Position numbers and translations under genes: made by a program. A DNA stretch of 64,000 nt from Polyangium fumosum (GTDB taxonomy: Bacteria; Myxococcota_A; Polyangia; Polyangiales; Polyangiaceae): NCBI RefSeq assembly GCF_005144585.1, contig NZ_SSMQ01000023.1, forward strand, positions 100,863-164,862. The letters run 5' to 3'. The notes under the pieces were generated by a model. That model was not told the DNA's origin and did not search any database. It saw nothing but the letters and a program-made list of their open reading frames with translations. Positions 26,400 to 34,487 of this stretch are shown here, piece by piece. The stretch's first letter is position 1, and every line of letters begins with the position of its first letter.

Positions 26400-26672
26400 C
26401 CCTCGCGTCACCGTCGCGCGCGGGTCTCCAAAACGTTCGAACACCCTCGCGTCACGCTTGCGCGTGCCGGTTCGAACGTTCGGACTCCCTCGCGTCACCG
26501 TCGCGCGCGGGTCTCCAAACGTTCGAAACACCCACGCGTCACGCTCGCTTCTGCCTCGCCAAGCGTTTGATCCCCCTCGCGTCACCGTCGCGCGCGGGTC
26601 TCCGAACGTTTGGAGACCCGCGCGTCACGTTCTCCCGCCCCCCTTGGAACGTTCGAACACCCTCGCGCGCCA
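26400..26672. repeat. 43/44-bp tandem array of two alternating unit types
   Basis: Units beginning CCC(T/A/G)CGCGTCAC start at 26400, 26444, 26487, 26531, 26574 and 26617, with a partial unit at 26660; spacings are 44, 43, 44, 43, 43 and 43 bp. Units 1, 3 and 5 are nearly identical (CGTCACCGTCGCGCGCGGGT followed by CTCC), while 2, 4 and 6 form a looser second type, giving an 87-bp higher-order period. Most units end near an AACGTTCGAA-like palindrome. The array fills the 392-bp space upstream of the AAA ATPase gene. It may be an operator/iteron array or a lineage-specific minisatellite. Confidence 0.8.
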
Positions 26673-26728
26673 AAAACCTGCGCACGAGAACACAGGCATG
26701 CGTAGAGGGACATGGTAGGCTCCGCGCC

Positions 26729-28072
26729 GTGAGCCCTCCGGAGCCTTCGCGCAGCCTCGCCGTCTCGTCGCGCGCCTTCGAGCACCCGGCCAAGACGCTC
26801 GACGATGCCGTGCGGCTCTGCGACCCGTTCACGCCGCTGCATCCGAAGGAGGACGAGGATCTTCGCCAGGACCTCCAGAACGTCCGCGGCGGCGACCGCC
26901 TGGCGCTCGTCGCGCGGAGCATCCGGCGGGCGGGCGGCATCCCCACGTTGCACCTCCTGAGCGGCCATCTCGGCAGCGGCAAGACGACCGAGCTGCTCCG
27001 CATGCAGCGGCGCCTCGCGTCTGCGGAGGGCGGCGGCTCGCCCGTCGCGACCCTCTTCCTCGACGCCGACCACATGCTCGACCGCACGAGCGTCGACCTC
27101 GAAGACATCCTGCTCGCGTTATGGGGCCTCGTGTACAACGAGCACCCCGCGGCGGCCGCGAAGGTGCTCGTGCCGCTCTGGAAGAAGCAGATCGGCGATA
27201 GCCTCGGGACGGTCGTCAAGAACCTGCCGAGCGGCATTCCCCAGGCGATCCAGAAGGTGCTCGATTACATCCGCGTCCAGGGCATCGAGCAAAAGCAGGT
27301 GGTGCGCGCGTCCCTCGCGTCCGTCGTCCCCGCGCTCATCGAGGGCTTGAACCAGGCGTTCCAGACCATCCGCGAGACGCCGCCGTTCGACACGTCGGAG
27401 CCGCTCGTGGTCCTCATCGACAACCTCGAAAAGCTCTCCGAGGGCCAGCGCGCGGGCGTGGAGCGGCTTTCCCTCGACCGCCTCGTCGCGCTGAAGGGGC
27501 TCGACGCGCACCTCGTGCTGACGGTGCCGCTTTATCTCTGTTATGCGGCGGCCGGGGCGGGCCTCATCGGGCTGTACGGGGGCAAGGTCGTCGTGCTGCC
27601 GATGATCGAGGTCGGCAAGCGGGTGGCCCTGGGGGGAGGTGACAACCCCCTCGGCCTGCGGGCGATGGTGGAGCTCTTGCAACGCCGGGTGCGATTCGAT
27701 CTCCTGTTCGAGGAAGGCGACCAGGCGGCGCTGCGGATCGCGCGGGCCTCGGGCGGATGCATCCGGCACGCGCTTCGCATCGTGCTCGACGCGGTGAACG
27801 AGCACGACGATCCCCCGGTGACGGCGGCCTCGGTGAACCGCTCGATGGCGGGCGTGCAGGCCGATTTCGAGCGCGCGTTGCCCGAGCCCTACGTGCCCGT
27901 CCTGAAGCACGTGGCGCGGACGAATCGATTCCCGGACGATTGCAAGGAAGACGTGAAGCGCGACCTCTTGCGGCACCTCTTCGTGCTGGAATACCAAAAC
28001 GGGGATCCGGAGCCCTGGTGGGGCGTGCATCCGCTGGTCGAGACATGCCGGAAGTTCCGCGAGCACCCCTGA
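26729..28072 (+). CDS. AAA-type P-loop ATPase
   Basis: A 447-residue ATPase with Walker A GHLGSGKTT (residues 79-87) and Walker B-like PLVVLIDNLEKL (225-236). Between them a Gln/Lys-rich helical part (VLDYIRVQGIEQKQVVRASL) and after them a sensor-like region (DAHLVLTVPLYL) and C-terminal helical domain (IRHALRIVLDAVNEH) are seen. The layout resembles STAND/Orc-like ATPases used as sensor or motor parts of conflict systems. The GTG at 26729 is chosen because upstream residues are encoded by the tandem repeat. It overlaps the following TPR gene by 28 bases, so the two act together. No specific family name can be given. Confidence 0.78.
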   Translation: MSPPEPSRSLAVSSRAFEHPAKTLDDAVRLCDPFTPLHPKEDEDLRQDLQNVRGGDRLALVARSIRRAGGIPTLHLLSGHLGSGKTTELLRMQRRLASAEGGGSPVATLFLDADHMLDRTSVDLEDILLALWGLVYNEHPAAAAKVLVPLWKKQIGDSLGTVVKNLPSGIPQAIQKVLDYIRVQGIEQKQVVRASLASVVPALIEGLNQAFQTIRETPPFDTSEPLVVLIDNLEKLSEGQRAGVERLSLDRLVALKGLDAHLVLTVPLYLCYAAAGAGLIGLYGGKVVVLPMIEVGKRVALGGGDNPLGLRAMVELLQRRVRFDLLFEEGDQAALRIARASGGCIRHALRIVLDAVNEHDDPPVTAASVNRSMAGVQADFERALPEPYVPVLKHVARTNRFPDDCKEDVKRDLLRHLFVLEYQNGDPEPWWGVHPLVETCRKFREHP

Positions 28073-29359
28073 CCCGCCCAGGGCCGCTCGCGTGGCTCAC
28101 GGAGGAATCGGAGCACGGCCTCGGCGTGCTCCGCCGGGGGCTGCGGCGGGCGAGCTCGTTTGGGTTGTTCGTGGTGCTGGCGTCGGATGCGGCGCGGGCG
28201 GAGGTGTTGTGGCGGCTCCTGGAATGGAGTGGCCAGGAGGGGCTCCCGCCCTTGACGTTTTTTCCGTGGGGCGCGGAGGCCGCGGAGGCCGTGGACGCGT
28301 TTCTCCTGGCGTCGGACCGGACGAAGCCGCTGGCGGGGGCGGTGGTGCCTTATGCCGAGGTCTTGCTCGACGAGAAAGGCGGAGAGGCGCTGCGATCGCT
28401 CAACATGGCGCGCGACGTGCTCGGGCGGCTGATTGCGGGGCCGCTCGTGCTCGTGTTGCCGGAGGCGAGGGCGGGCGACTTCGCGCGCGGGGCGGATGAT
28501 TTGTGGGATGTCCGGGCGGGGACGACGGTCGTGGAGGCGGAGGCGGGCACGGAAGCGGAAGCGGAAGCGGCGGCGGAAGCGGAAGCGGCGGCGGAAGCGG
28601 AAGCGGCGGCGGAAGCGGAAGCGGCGGCGGAAGCGCTGCGTCTACGAGAGATCGAGGCATCGGGGGAGGTGGCGCCGGGGGCGCTGGCGGATGCGTGGCT
28701 GAACGTTGCAACGGCGTTCCTTCGAGCGCATGCATTCGAAGAGGCGATGAGCGCTGCGGAGGCAGCGGAACGGCGCGCGAGGCGTCGGATACACGACTGG
28801 GGTGATCAAGGCGTTGCAGATCCGGGCGCACGTGCTCCAGTTGATCGGCCTGCAGGAGGAAAGCGTACGTGTGTCGAGGGAAGCTCTCGCGCTGTCCACG
28901 TCCGCGGGCCATCGGTTGAGCATGGCAGTAAGCCGTTTGAGGCTGGGAAAAGCACTCCATGCCATGGGCGCCCTGGAAGAGGCGCTTGTGCACCTGCAAG
29001 GAGCCCTCGAGGACTTCGAGGCGCTCGACATACCGCAAGGGCGGGCAGTCGCTCTTGATGAAATCGCCGACATTCATCTTGCTCGCGGTCAGCTCGACGA
29101 AGCCCTGCGCATCCGACGAGACGAAGAACTCCCTCTCTACGCGCGCATCGGCGAGGTGCAAGGTCTCGTTATCAGCCGCACCAAGGTTGCAATGACCCTC
29201 CTCGCCCGCAACGCCCCCGGAGACCGCGAGGAAGCCGCCCGGCTCCTCCGCCTCTCATACGCGGACGCCGAGCGCCTTCAACTGCCCCAAGCAGAGCAGA
29301 TCCGCAAAGTCCAGCAGGAGCACGGTCTTCCTCCAGAGGACCCCCCTCCCCGCCCGTAG
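28045..29359 (+). pseudogene. TPR-containing partner of the AAA ATPase, frameshifted
   Basis: The gene starts with ATG 28045, overlapping the ATPase gene. The first ~240 codons encode an alpha/beta domain (ASSFGLFVVLASDAARAEVL, LNMARDVLGRLIAGPLVLVL, ADDLWDVRAG) like the N-terminal region of TPR proteins accompanying NTPases. An Ala/Glu repeat and helical TPR units follow. At about 28770-28790 the TPR pattern leaves this frame and continues in the next one (IKALQIRAHVLQLIGLQEES onward to the stop at 29359, with LYARIGEVQGLVISRTKVAM), while the first frame runs into unrelated residues to 29058. A single-base indel explains this. Either the gene is broken or the sequence has an error. Confidence 0.72.
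28552..28636. repeat. 18-bp in-frame microsatellite (Ala/Glu repeat)
   Basis: Four tandem copies of an 18-bp unit (GAAGCGGAAGCGGCGGCG) and a partial fifth encode an Ala/Glu helix (AEAEAA repeated) in the TPR gene. It could expand or contract in six-residue steps without frameshift. It separates the alpha/beta domain from the TPR part. Confidence 0.85.
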
Positions 29360-29514
29360 CCCGCTCCTCCCCCTCCCGCCGAGCCCGGCGCTCCGCTGCA
29401 CGACCGCGGTCTCGATCCCGGACAGACAACGTCCGCACCACTGTCTTTTGTCTTGCCCGACCCGTTCGTCCTCCTGAATCATTGAACTCACCTCATCGCA
29501 GGAGGGGTTTTCCA

Positions 29515-29730
29515 ATGAGACGAGGGGATCTTCTCGTCGCGGCGCTCGTCGTCGCGGCGCCGGGCGTCGTGTTGCCTGGGTGTTTGTGGTCGTTCGGGGA
29601 GGATGAAGCGCAGGGCCGCATTTGTGCGGCGCCTGTGGAAGGCAGTGAGTTTTGCGTCTCGTCAGGCGAGGGGCCCGCGAGCGCGTGGAACCAAGCGGCG
29701 GCGCACGGATCGCTCCCCATGCAAATGTAG
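29515..29730 (+). CDS. Lipoprotein N-terminal fragment of the toxin gene
   Basis: A 71-residue frame with AGGAGG ten bases upstream of ATG 29515, signal MRRGDLLVAALVVAAPGVVLPGC and lipobox LPGC, followed by CLWSFGEDEAQGRIC. It ends at TAG 29728-29730, exactly where the next frame takes over (GRAAGGMTLDALVTSPGD). It may instead be a separate small lipoprotein; the lack of a properly spaced ribosome site before 29748 favours a single gene. Confidence 0.5.
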   Translation: MRRGDLLVAALVVAAPGVVLPGCLWSFGEDEAQGRICAAPVEGSEFCVSSGEGPASAWNQAAAHGSLPMQM

Positions 29731-30923
29731 GCCGAGCGGCCGGAGGGATGACGCTCGACGCGCTCGTGACGAGCCCGGGCGACATGGAGCGGTGGCTCGT
29801 GGATATGGAGCGAGCCCTCGGGTATGTACGCGACGAGCAGCGGAGCGCGGAGCCCTACAAGGCGAGCATGGCGGGCCGGCTCCGGCACCTGCTCGGGTCG
29901 GCTCGTATCCAGCAAAAGGAACTGCTGGAACAAGAGCCGATCGACGCCGTGGGAGGCTTCGAGGCGGCGCTCGCGGAGAAGGCGATGAGCGATAAGGATC
30001 CGCTCGTCGCGGAGATCGCCGTGGAGACGATTTCCATGGGCGCCGTGCAGGGCATCCTCGATCGAGTGACGCAGGATGTCGGGCCGCTCTCGGCTGCTTA
30101 TGCGGACCTCGCGGCGGATTTCGTGGCGTATCGGGAGACGGAGTCCGCGGAGCTGGATACGTATATCAAGCTCGTGGCGAAGGCGTCGATGGCCACGGTC
30201 CTCGAGCTCGACGGGATCGAGACGGTGATCCTCGAAGCTGCGCATGACGCGAGCGCAGGGCCGCAGGAGATGGTGCTGCGCGCGATGAAGCTCTCTGCGG
30301 AGACGGTCCAATTCGAGGTCACATCGCAGGAGACGCTCTCGCGCCGCACGCTGATTTCATGGTCACGCACGGCGCGGCGAATCCGGACATGACCGCGAGC
30401 GCGCAGCGCTCGATCCACGCGATGCTCGGGTACGTCGAGCGGCGCGTGCGCCGAAGTGATCGGGCGGCGCTTTCGCTCCTTTTCGGGATCACGATGCGCA
30501 GGCAGGCGCTCGTGTTGCTCGACGAGAGCCAAGCCGTGCGGGACACGGTCGCGGAGGCGAAGATTGCGAAGGCGGAGGCGACCTTCCAGGAGAGCGCAGA
30601 GGCGCAGGTGCTCGCATTTGAGAAGGCGCCGCCGCTCGGGCTGAAGCTGTCGATCCCGTACCTCGCGAAGCGATATGGCGAAGTGACGGCCTTCTTGCAG
30701 ATGCGCCCGCTCTGCGAGTTGCCCTCGTCGTCGTGGCGCGAGGCCGGCTGCGCGGCGATGCGCCCGCATTTCAAGGCGGCGATGACATACCGCGCGACCA
30801 CGTTGCCGGGGCTCGTCAAGACAGGGATCGCGACGATGAACGCGCAAGGCGTGGGCGGCGCGCTGCTCGACGCTGCGGCGGCGAAGCTCGCGGCGGGTGA
30901 TGTGAAAGGGGCTGCCGTTTTGC

Positions 30924-32585
30924 ATGATGCCGCGTTGCGCGGCGCGGAGGGAGAACGCGTCGAAGGCCGCGAACCTCGCGGAGAGGCTCGATCTGCTCCA
31001 GCAGCTCGACACGGAGCTGCACGACCTCGTGTCGCGACCGCTCGACGAGATCAGCGAGGTGGACCTCGATGCGATTCTGGAGCGGTATGGAGACGTGGTC
31101 GACGAGGCCACGCGGGCCGCGCTTTCGCAGCTCCTCGCGGATCTGAAGAAGAGCGTTCAGGATTTGAAGGACGAGCTCGCGAACTTGCTCGATCATTTCG
31201 GCGCGCAGGCGGACGCGGTGGCGGATCTCGTGACGGGGGAGGCGCGGGCGGCCGGGTTTTCGCCGGACGATCCGTGGGAGTATTCGCTGACGTCGTCGGA
31301 GGTGCCGTGGGTGGAGGTGCCCGATGTCTCGGGCGCGGCGGGGGCGTTCGAGCCGGGGAAGGATCCTTATGCGGCGTATGCGGACGCCGTGATCGAAGCG
31401 CTGTCGCAGGATGTACAGGGCGGCAAGGTGGTCCTGCGCGGGGACTTCGTGACGAACGTGCGGGCGTGGCGGTCGAACACGGCGGCGATCGAGAAGGCGC
31501 TGGCCGCGCGGGTGAGTGTTTCGCAGGCGGAGACGAGCGCATTCTTGCAGGCCCAGATCCGCGTCACGGATTTCGTGCGGCAGTACATGGATGCGTCGGA
31601 TTGGTTTCTGGATTCGCCGATCCCGCCGGATGTCCGGGCGCAGGTGGATGGGGTCCTGAAGAATGCTTTCGCCGATCTCGCGGAGCAAATGAAGGAGAGC
31701 CTCAACGTGTGGGAGGCGATCGCGCTCGGGCCGGAGAAGGGCTCCTTCATGGAGATGGTGCGGGCCTTCGCGGGGGCGATGTCGACGGTCGGGGATGGGG
31801 CGGCTGCGTATGCGGAGGTCATGCAGACGCTGGTGCATGCGTCATCGCGGATTGCGATCGGATTCGTGCCGTATGCGGGGCCGGCGCTCGATCTCTGCGA
31901 GGCGGTGACGGGGAAGCTCTTGTGTTTGCCCGGGGGGAAGGACCTCACGACGGGAGAGCGCGTCTTCTCGGCGATCGGGTTCGGGATCGGCAGCGTCATC
32001 GTGCCCATGAAGGGCGTGAAAAACGCGGGGGTGAACCCGGGGGCCAAGGAGGTCGCGCAGCAGGTCGTGAACCTGGGGGACGACCTCGGCTTGGCGCTCC
32101 AAAACCGCTTTATCACGAAATGGAAGGGGCTCGGGGTACAACACGGGAGCGTCGAGCTCATCACGGACTTCGCGAACGAATTCGAGCGGAAGGCGATCCT
32201 CCACTTGATGAAGGACAAGGGGCACAAGGTGCTCGGCGTGGGGGGCAGCGTGCGGGACGCGCTCGGGATCGCGAAAACCTCGCCGGTACCGGACTTCGCC
32301 ACGATCTCGAAAACCGACGGGCTCGTCCTCAGCGAGGTCAAGGCCGTCACCTCGGGCAGCGTCGATGTGACGAAGGTGCTCAAGCAGCTCAACAGCGCCG
32401 TGACGACGCTCAAGGGTAAAAACCTCGACGGTCTCGTGGAGAGGGTGCAGATCATCGCACCCAAGGGCGCGAGGTACAAGAACGACTACATCCCGAAGGA
32501 CGGGAAGCTGTTCAACTTCAAAACCCAAAAGTTCGTGGCAATGTCCGCGAGGCCCGACCTCGTCGTTCACGTGTTGGAGCTGTGA
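30924..32585 (+). CDS. C-terminal part of toxin: PT-TG-like module and PD-(D/E)XK-like nuclease
   Basis: This uninterrupted 553-residue stretch is the largest intact piece of the toxin gene. It opens with coiled-coil-like helices (LDLLQQLDTELHDLVSRPL, LLADLKKSVQDLKDELANLL). A ~300-residue helical region leads to GFVPYAGPALDLCEAVTGK and DLTTGERVFSAIGFGIG, which match the pre-toxin TG pattern (PF14449) that precedes toxin tips in polymorphic toxins. The final ~170 residues hold FITKWKGLGVQHGSVELI, VPDFATIS and LVLSEVKAV; D...ExK spacing fits a restriction-endonuclease fold, suggesting DNA or RNA cleavage. The ORF start at 30924 is a cut point, not a proven start. Toxin type is inferred by motif. 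Confidence 0.65.
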   Translation: MMPRCAARRENASKAANLAERLDLLQQLDTELHDLVSRPLDEISEVDLDAILERYGDVVDEATRAALSQLLADLKKSVQDLKDELANLLDHFGAQADAVADLVTGEARAAGFSPDDPWEYSLTSSEVPWVEVPDVSGAAGAFEPGKDPYAAYADAVIEALSQDVQGGKVVLRGDFVTNVRAWRSNTAAIEKALAARVSVSQAETSAFLQAQIRVTDFVRQYMDASDWFLDSPIPPDVRAQVDGVLKNAFADLAEQMKESLNVWEAIALGPEKGSFMEMVRAFAGAMSTVGDGAAAYAEVMQTLVHASSRIAIGFVPYAGPALDLCEAVTGKLLCLPGGKDLTTGERVFSAIGFGIGSVIVPMKGVKNAGVNPGAKEVAQQVVNLGDDLGLALQNRFITKWKGLGVQHGSVELITDFANEFERKAILHLMKDKGHKVLGVGGSVRDALGIAKTSPVPDFATISKTDGLVLSEVKAVTSGSVDVTKVLKQLNSAVTTLKGKNLDGLVERVQIIAPKGARYKNDYIPKDGKLFNFKTQKFVAMSARPDLVVHVLEL

Positions 32586-32678
32586 CCGAGCCGAGGGGCG
32601 CCCGGTTTCAGAAAGACGTTTGCCCACGACGTCGAGCGTGGTATGGGCGGCCTGCCTCCACGCAAGGAGCCTCGAACC

Positions 32679-33884
32679 ATGAGCGTAGTTTCCGAACCCG
32701 ATGTCTATGCCTATGCCGACGAGGCAAACAAAATCGATGCCTATGTAGCTGCGCTGTCCGCCCTGCACACGCGGCCACCGAGCTACGTACACACGTGGCA
32801 AACACAAAACATCCACATATCGACGCTAGGGGTGGAGGAGGAGATCTACCGCGACCCCATTTCGCTAGAAGAGATGATCAAACTGATCCGTGCGCATCTC
32901 ACGCCGACATCGGAGGCGACGGCGCACGTGACCGTCCACATGCCCGGCCAGGATTGGTTCGCCAATCTGTCGGTTCTTTGCCAGGCGGCAAGGTATGGCA
33001 GCGAGGAGTTCGCCGTCCAGCCGCTCACGGTCAACTACGGTCGCACTTACATGTTTCTGACCGAAGTGGAGGTCGCCGCGTCGCACGAGGCGTTGTCGGT
33101 CCCCGTCGGGGCGGCGATGCTCGCGCGGTTCGCTCAGCAGGACATCGAGAACATCCTCCGCCGGTTTTGCGCGCCCGACGCGAGCGGGCGCGTCAAGGCC
33201 GGCGGCGTCACCGTGCGGGACAAGGACCGCAGGATGGAGGGTTTCTGGTGGAACGCGCCGCTCGAGCTGTCGGCGACGTACAACGTCGACCTCCACGTGG
33301 CGCGGGACGTGGCGCTCTCTTGGCTTTACCTCCACGAGGGCGATCGGGTCGAATACATTGCGGGCCTCTCCCTCGACGCGCTCGCGGCGCGGGTGGAGGC
33401 CGCGCCAAAGCGGACCACGATCGGCCTGGCACCGACGACGAAACTCCTCATCGACCACCTGGGGGAGGACTCCGATGCCTCCGATCACGAAGAAACCCGC
33501 GGCCTGCACGCCGGAGCCATCCGCCGCGTCCCCCGCGCACGATTGCCGGAAGACGAGGAACTCTCCCGCGAGCAAGTCCTCGCCATCCTCCAGACCCCGC
33601 CGGAGGTATTGTTACAGGCGCTCGAAGCCGCCGCCGCCGTACCGGATGAACCATGGGTGGAGGCGGAGCGCCGCGCCCTGGAGGCCCTGGAAGCGACGAA
33701 AAAGACCGAGCAGAAGGTCGTCGTCAACGTCGATACCTACGCGCATCGGTGCTTCATGGAGCGACACGCCCCTTATCATGTCCGCCGCCTGGAGACGGGC
33801 GGGGTCATGATCGCGACCCACTGCTACCGCCACCTCTGGCCCCTCTGGTCGGAGGCGCTCGCGCTCCTCGGGATTCGGCCGTAA
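32679..33884 (+). CDS. Hypothetical protein, candidate immunity protein
   Basis: A 401-residue soluble protein with no signal or TM helix. AAGGAG lies 9 bases upstream of ATG 32679. It is acidic overall, with visible parts DVYAYADEANKIDAYVAALS, HVTVHMPGQDWFANLSVLC, GMLARF-like AAMLARFAQQDIENILRRFC, FWWNAPLELSATYNVDLHVA, DEELSREQVLAILQTPPEVLL and KKTEQKVVVNVDTYAHRCFM. I do not recognise the family. It follows the toxin-like gene by 93 bases on the same strand, which is the usual place of an immunity gene. Its codon use appears somewhat more AT-tolerant than in housekeeping genes (visual impression). Immunity role is inference. Confidence 0.6.
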   Translation: MSVVSEPDVYAYADEANKIDAYVAALSALHTRPPSYVHTWQTQNIHISTLGVEEEIYRDPISLEEMIKLIRAHLTPTSEATAHVTVHMPGQDWFANLSVLCQAARYGSEEFAVQPLTVNYGRTYMFLTEVEVAASHEALSVPVGAAMLARFAQQDIENILRRFCAPDASGRVKAGGVTVRDKDRRMEGFWWNAPLELSATYNVDLHVARDVALSWLYLHEGDRVEYIAGLSLDALAARVEAAPKRTTIGLAPTTKLLIDHLGEDSDASDHEETRGLHAGAIRRVPRARLPEDEELSREQVLAILQTPPEVLLQALEAAAAVPDEPWVEAERRALEALEATKKTEQKVVVNVDTYAHRCFMERHAPYHVRRLETGGVMIATHCYRHLWPLWSEALALLGIRP

Positions 33885-33891
33885 AAAGCTC

Positions 33892-34020
33892 CGCTCTACG
33901 CGCGCATCGGCGACGTGCCAGAGAGCCGGACTGTTCTAGCTTTCGTCGTCGGCCGCACCGAGGTCGCGATGACCCTCCTCGTGCGCAGCGCCCTCCGCCG
34001 AGCCCGGCGCTCCCCTGCCA
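33892..34020 (+). repeat. Degenerate duplicate of the TPR gene 3' end
   Basis: Bases 33894-33918 (CTCTACGCGCGCATCGGCGA) match 29135-29158, 33951-33992 (GCCGCACCGAGGTCGCGATG...) match 29174-29215, and 33992-34019 (CCGCCGAGCCCGGCGCTCC) match 29376-29400 just after the TPR gene stop. Thus parts of the tail and its downstream flank recur after the toxin/immunity genes, with an internal deletion. It has no intact ORF and looks like a scar of a duplicated or inserted module. Confidence 0.75.
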
Positions 34021-34151
34021 TGACCCCCGTGTAATCCTCGGGCCCGGTCTGCGTCAGCAGGGGCGAGGGTTGCGACCCTGCGGCGGCCGCGTGATGGATC
34101 GGGGCCCCGCACCCCTGCGAGATCGCACGGAAAGGAGCTCGGAGTCACCGC

Positions 34152-34472
34152 ATGAAGACCACGCTGGGCCTGCTCGTCCTGCTCTTCGCGTCCGCTTGCA
34201 GCGGGCCGGAGGTCCCTTCGGCCTACCAGCCCACTTCTCCCGCATCTCCCGCGGCGCCCCCGGCGCCCCGTCCCCCCGTCGCGGCCGTCCTCGTGGCCTC
34301 GGATCCGCTGGAGGCCGGCGTCTGCGTGCCCGGAAAACCCTGCGTCCTTCCCGACGCCCAGGGCGCCGCGGAGGACAAGGGCGGCCACGACCACGGAAAC
34401 CACGGCGGCCACGACCACGGGCATCACGGCGGCCACGGGGACCACGGCGGCCACAACGGCCACAACCATTGA
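34152..34472 (+). CDS. His-rich metal-binding lipoprotein
   Basis: A 106-residue predicted lipoprotein: MKTTLGLLVLLFASACSG with lipobox ASAC, a Pro/Ala linker, a cysteine pair (CVPGKPC) and a C-terminal ~30 residues made of GGHDHGNHGG-type repeats with 13 or more histidines. Such tails bind Cu, Ni or Zn. It is the first gene of an operon with a TolC-like channel (15 bp gap) and a multicopper oxidase, so copper sequestration is the most likely role. GGAG upstream of the ATG serves as ribosome site. Confidence 0.8.
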   Translation: MKTTLGLLVLLFASACSGPEVPSAYQPTSPASPAAPPAPRPPVAAVLVASDPLEAGVCVPGKPCVLPDAQGAAEDKGGHDHGNHGGHDHGHHGGHGDHGGHNGHNH

Positions 34473-34487
34473 CCGGGTGAACCTGCC

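Larger units (their letters stand above)
29515..32585 (+). pseudogene. Lipoprotein polymorphic toxin (pre-toxin TG plus nuclease-like C-terminus), three frameshifts
   Basis: A ~1,020-residue protein appears to be split by single-base shifts near 29725, 30343 and 30945 (reading frame order 1, 3, 2, 3). Piece one has a good AGGAGG and a lipoprotein signal (VVAAPGVVLPGC). The next two pieces are helical, without a known domain (GDMERWLVDMERALGYVRDE; PPLGLKLSIPYLAKRYGEV). The last has a PT-TG-like pre-toxin module and a probable PD-(D/E)XK nuclease. A single gene is supported because helical protein composition continues across each shift. Myxobacterial SitA-type toxins are lipoproteins passed to kin by outer-membrane exchange; this may be a degraded or mis-sequenced example. 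Classification is inference. Confidence 0.6.

Noticed and set aside
26400..26672. CRISPR-like array
   Set aside because: Units are contiguous without unique spacers of constant length, and repeats alternate between two types; no cas genes nearby.
26042..26728. Long frame running through the tandem array into the AAA ATPase
   Set aside because: The 87-bp period keeps the frame open; residues are repeats of LASPSRAGLQ type unlike an ATPase domain, and overlap a lipoprotein gene.
30359..32419. 686-aa ORF in frame 2 across the toxin gene
   Set aside because: After about 30950 the residues become Gly/Arg-rich junk, while frame 3 carries clear domain motifs; only its first ~195 codons are real.
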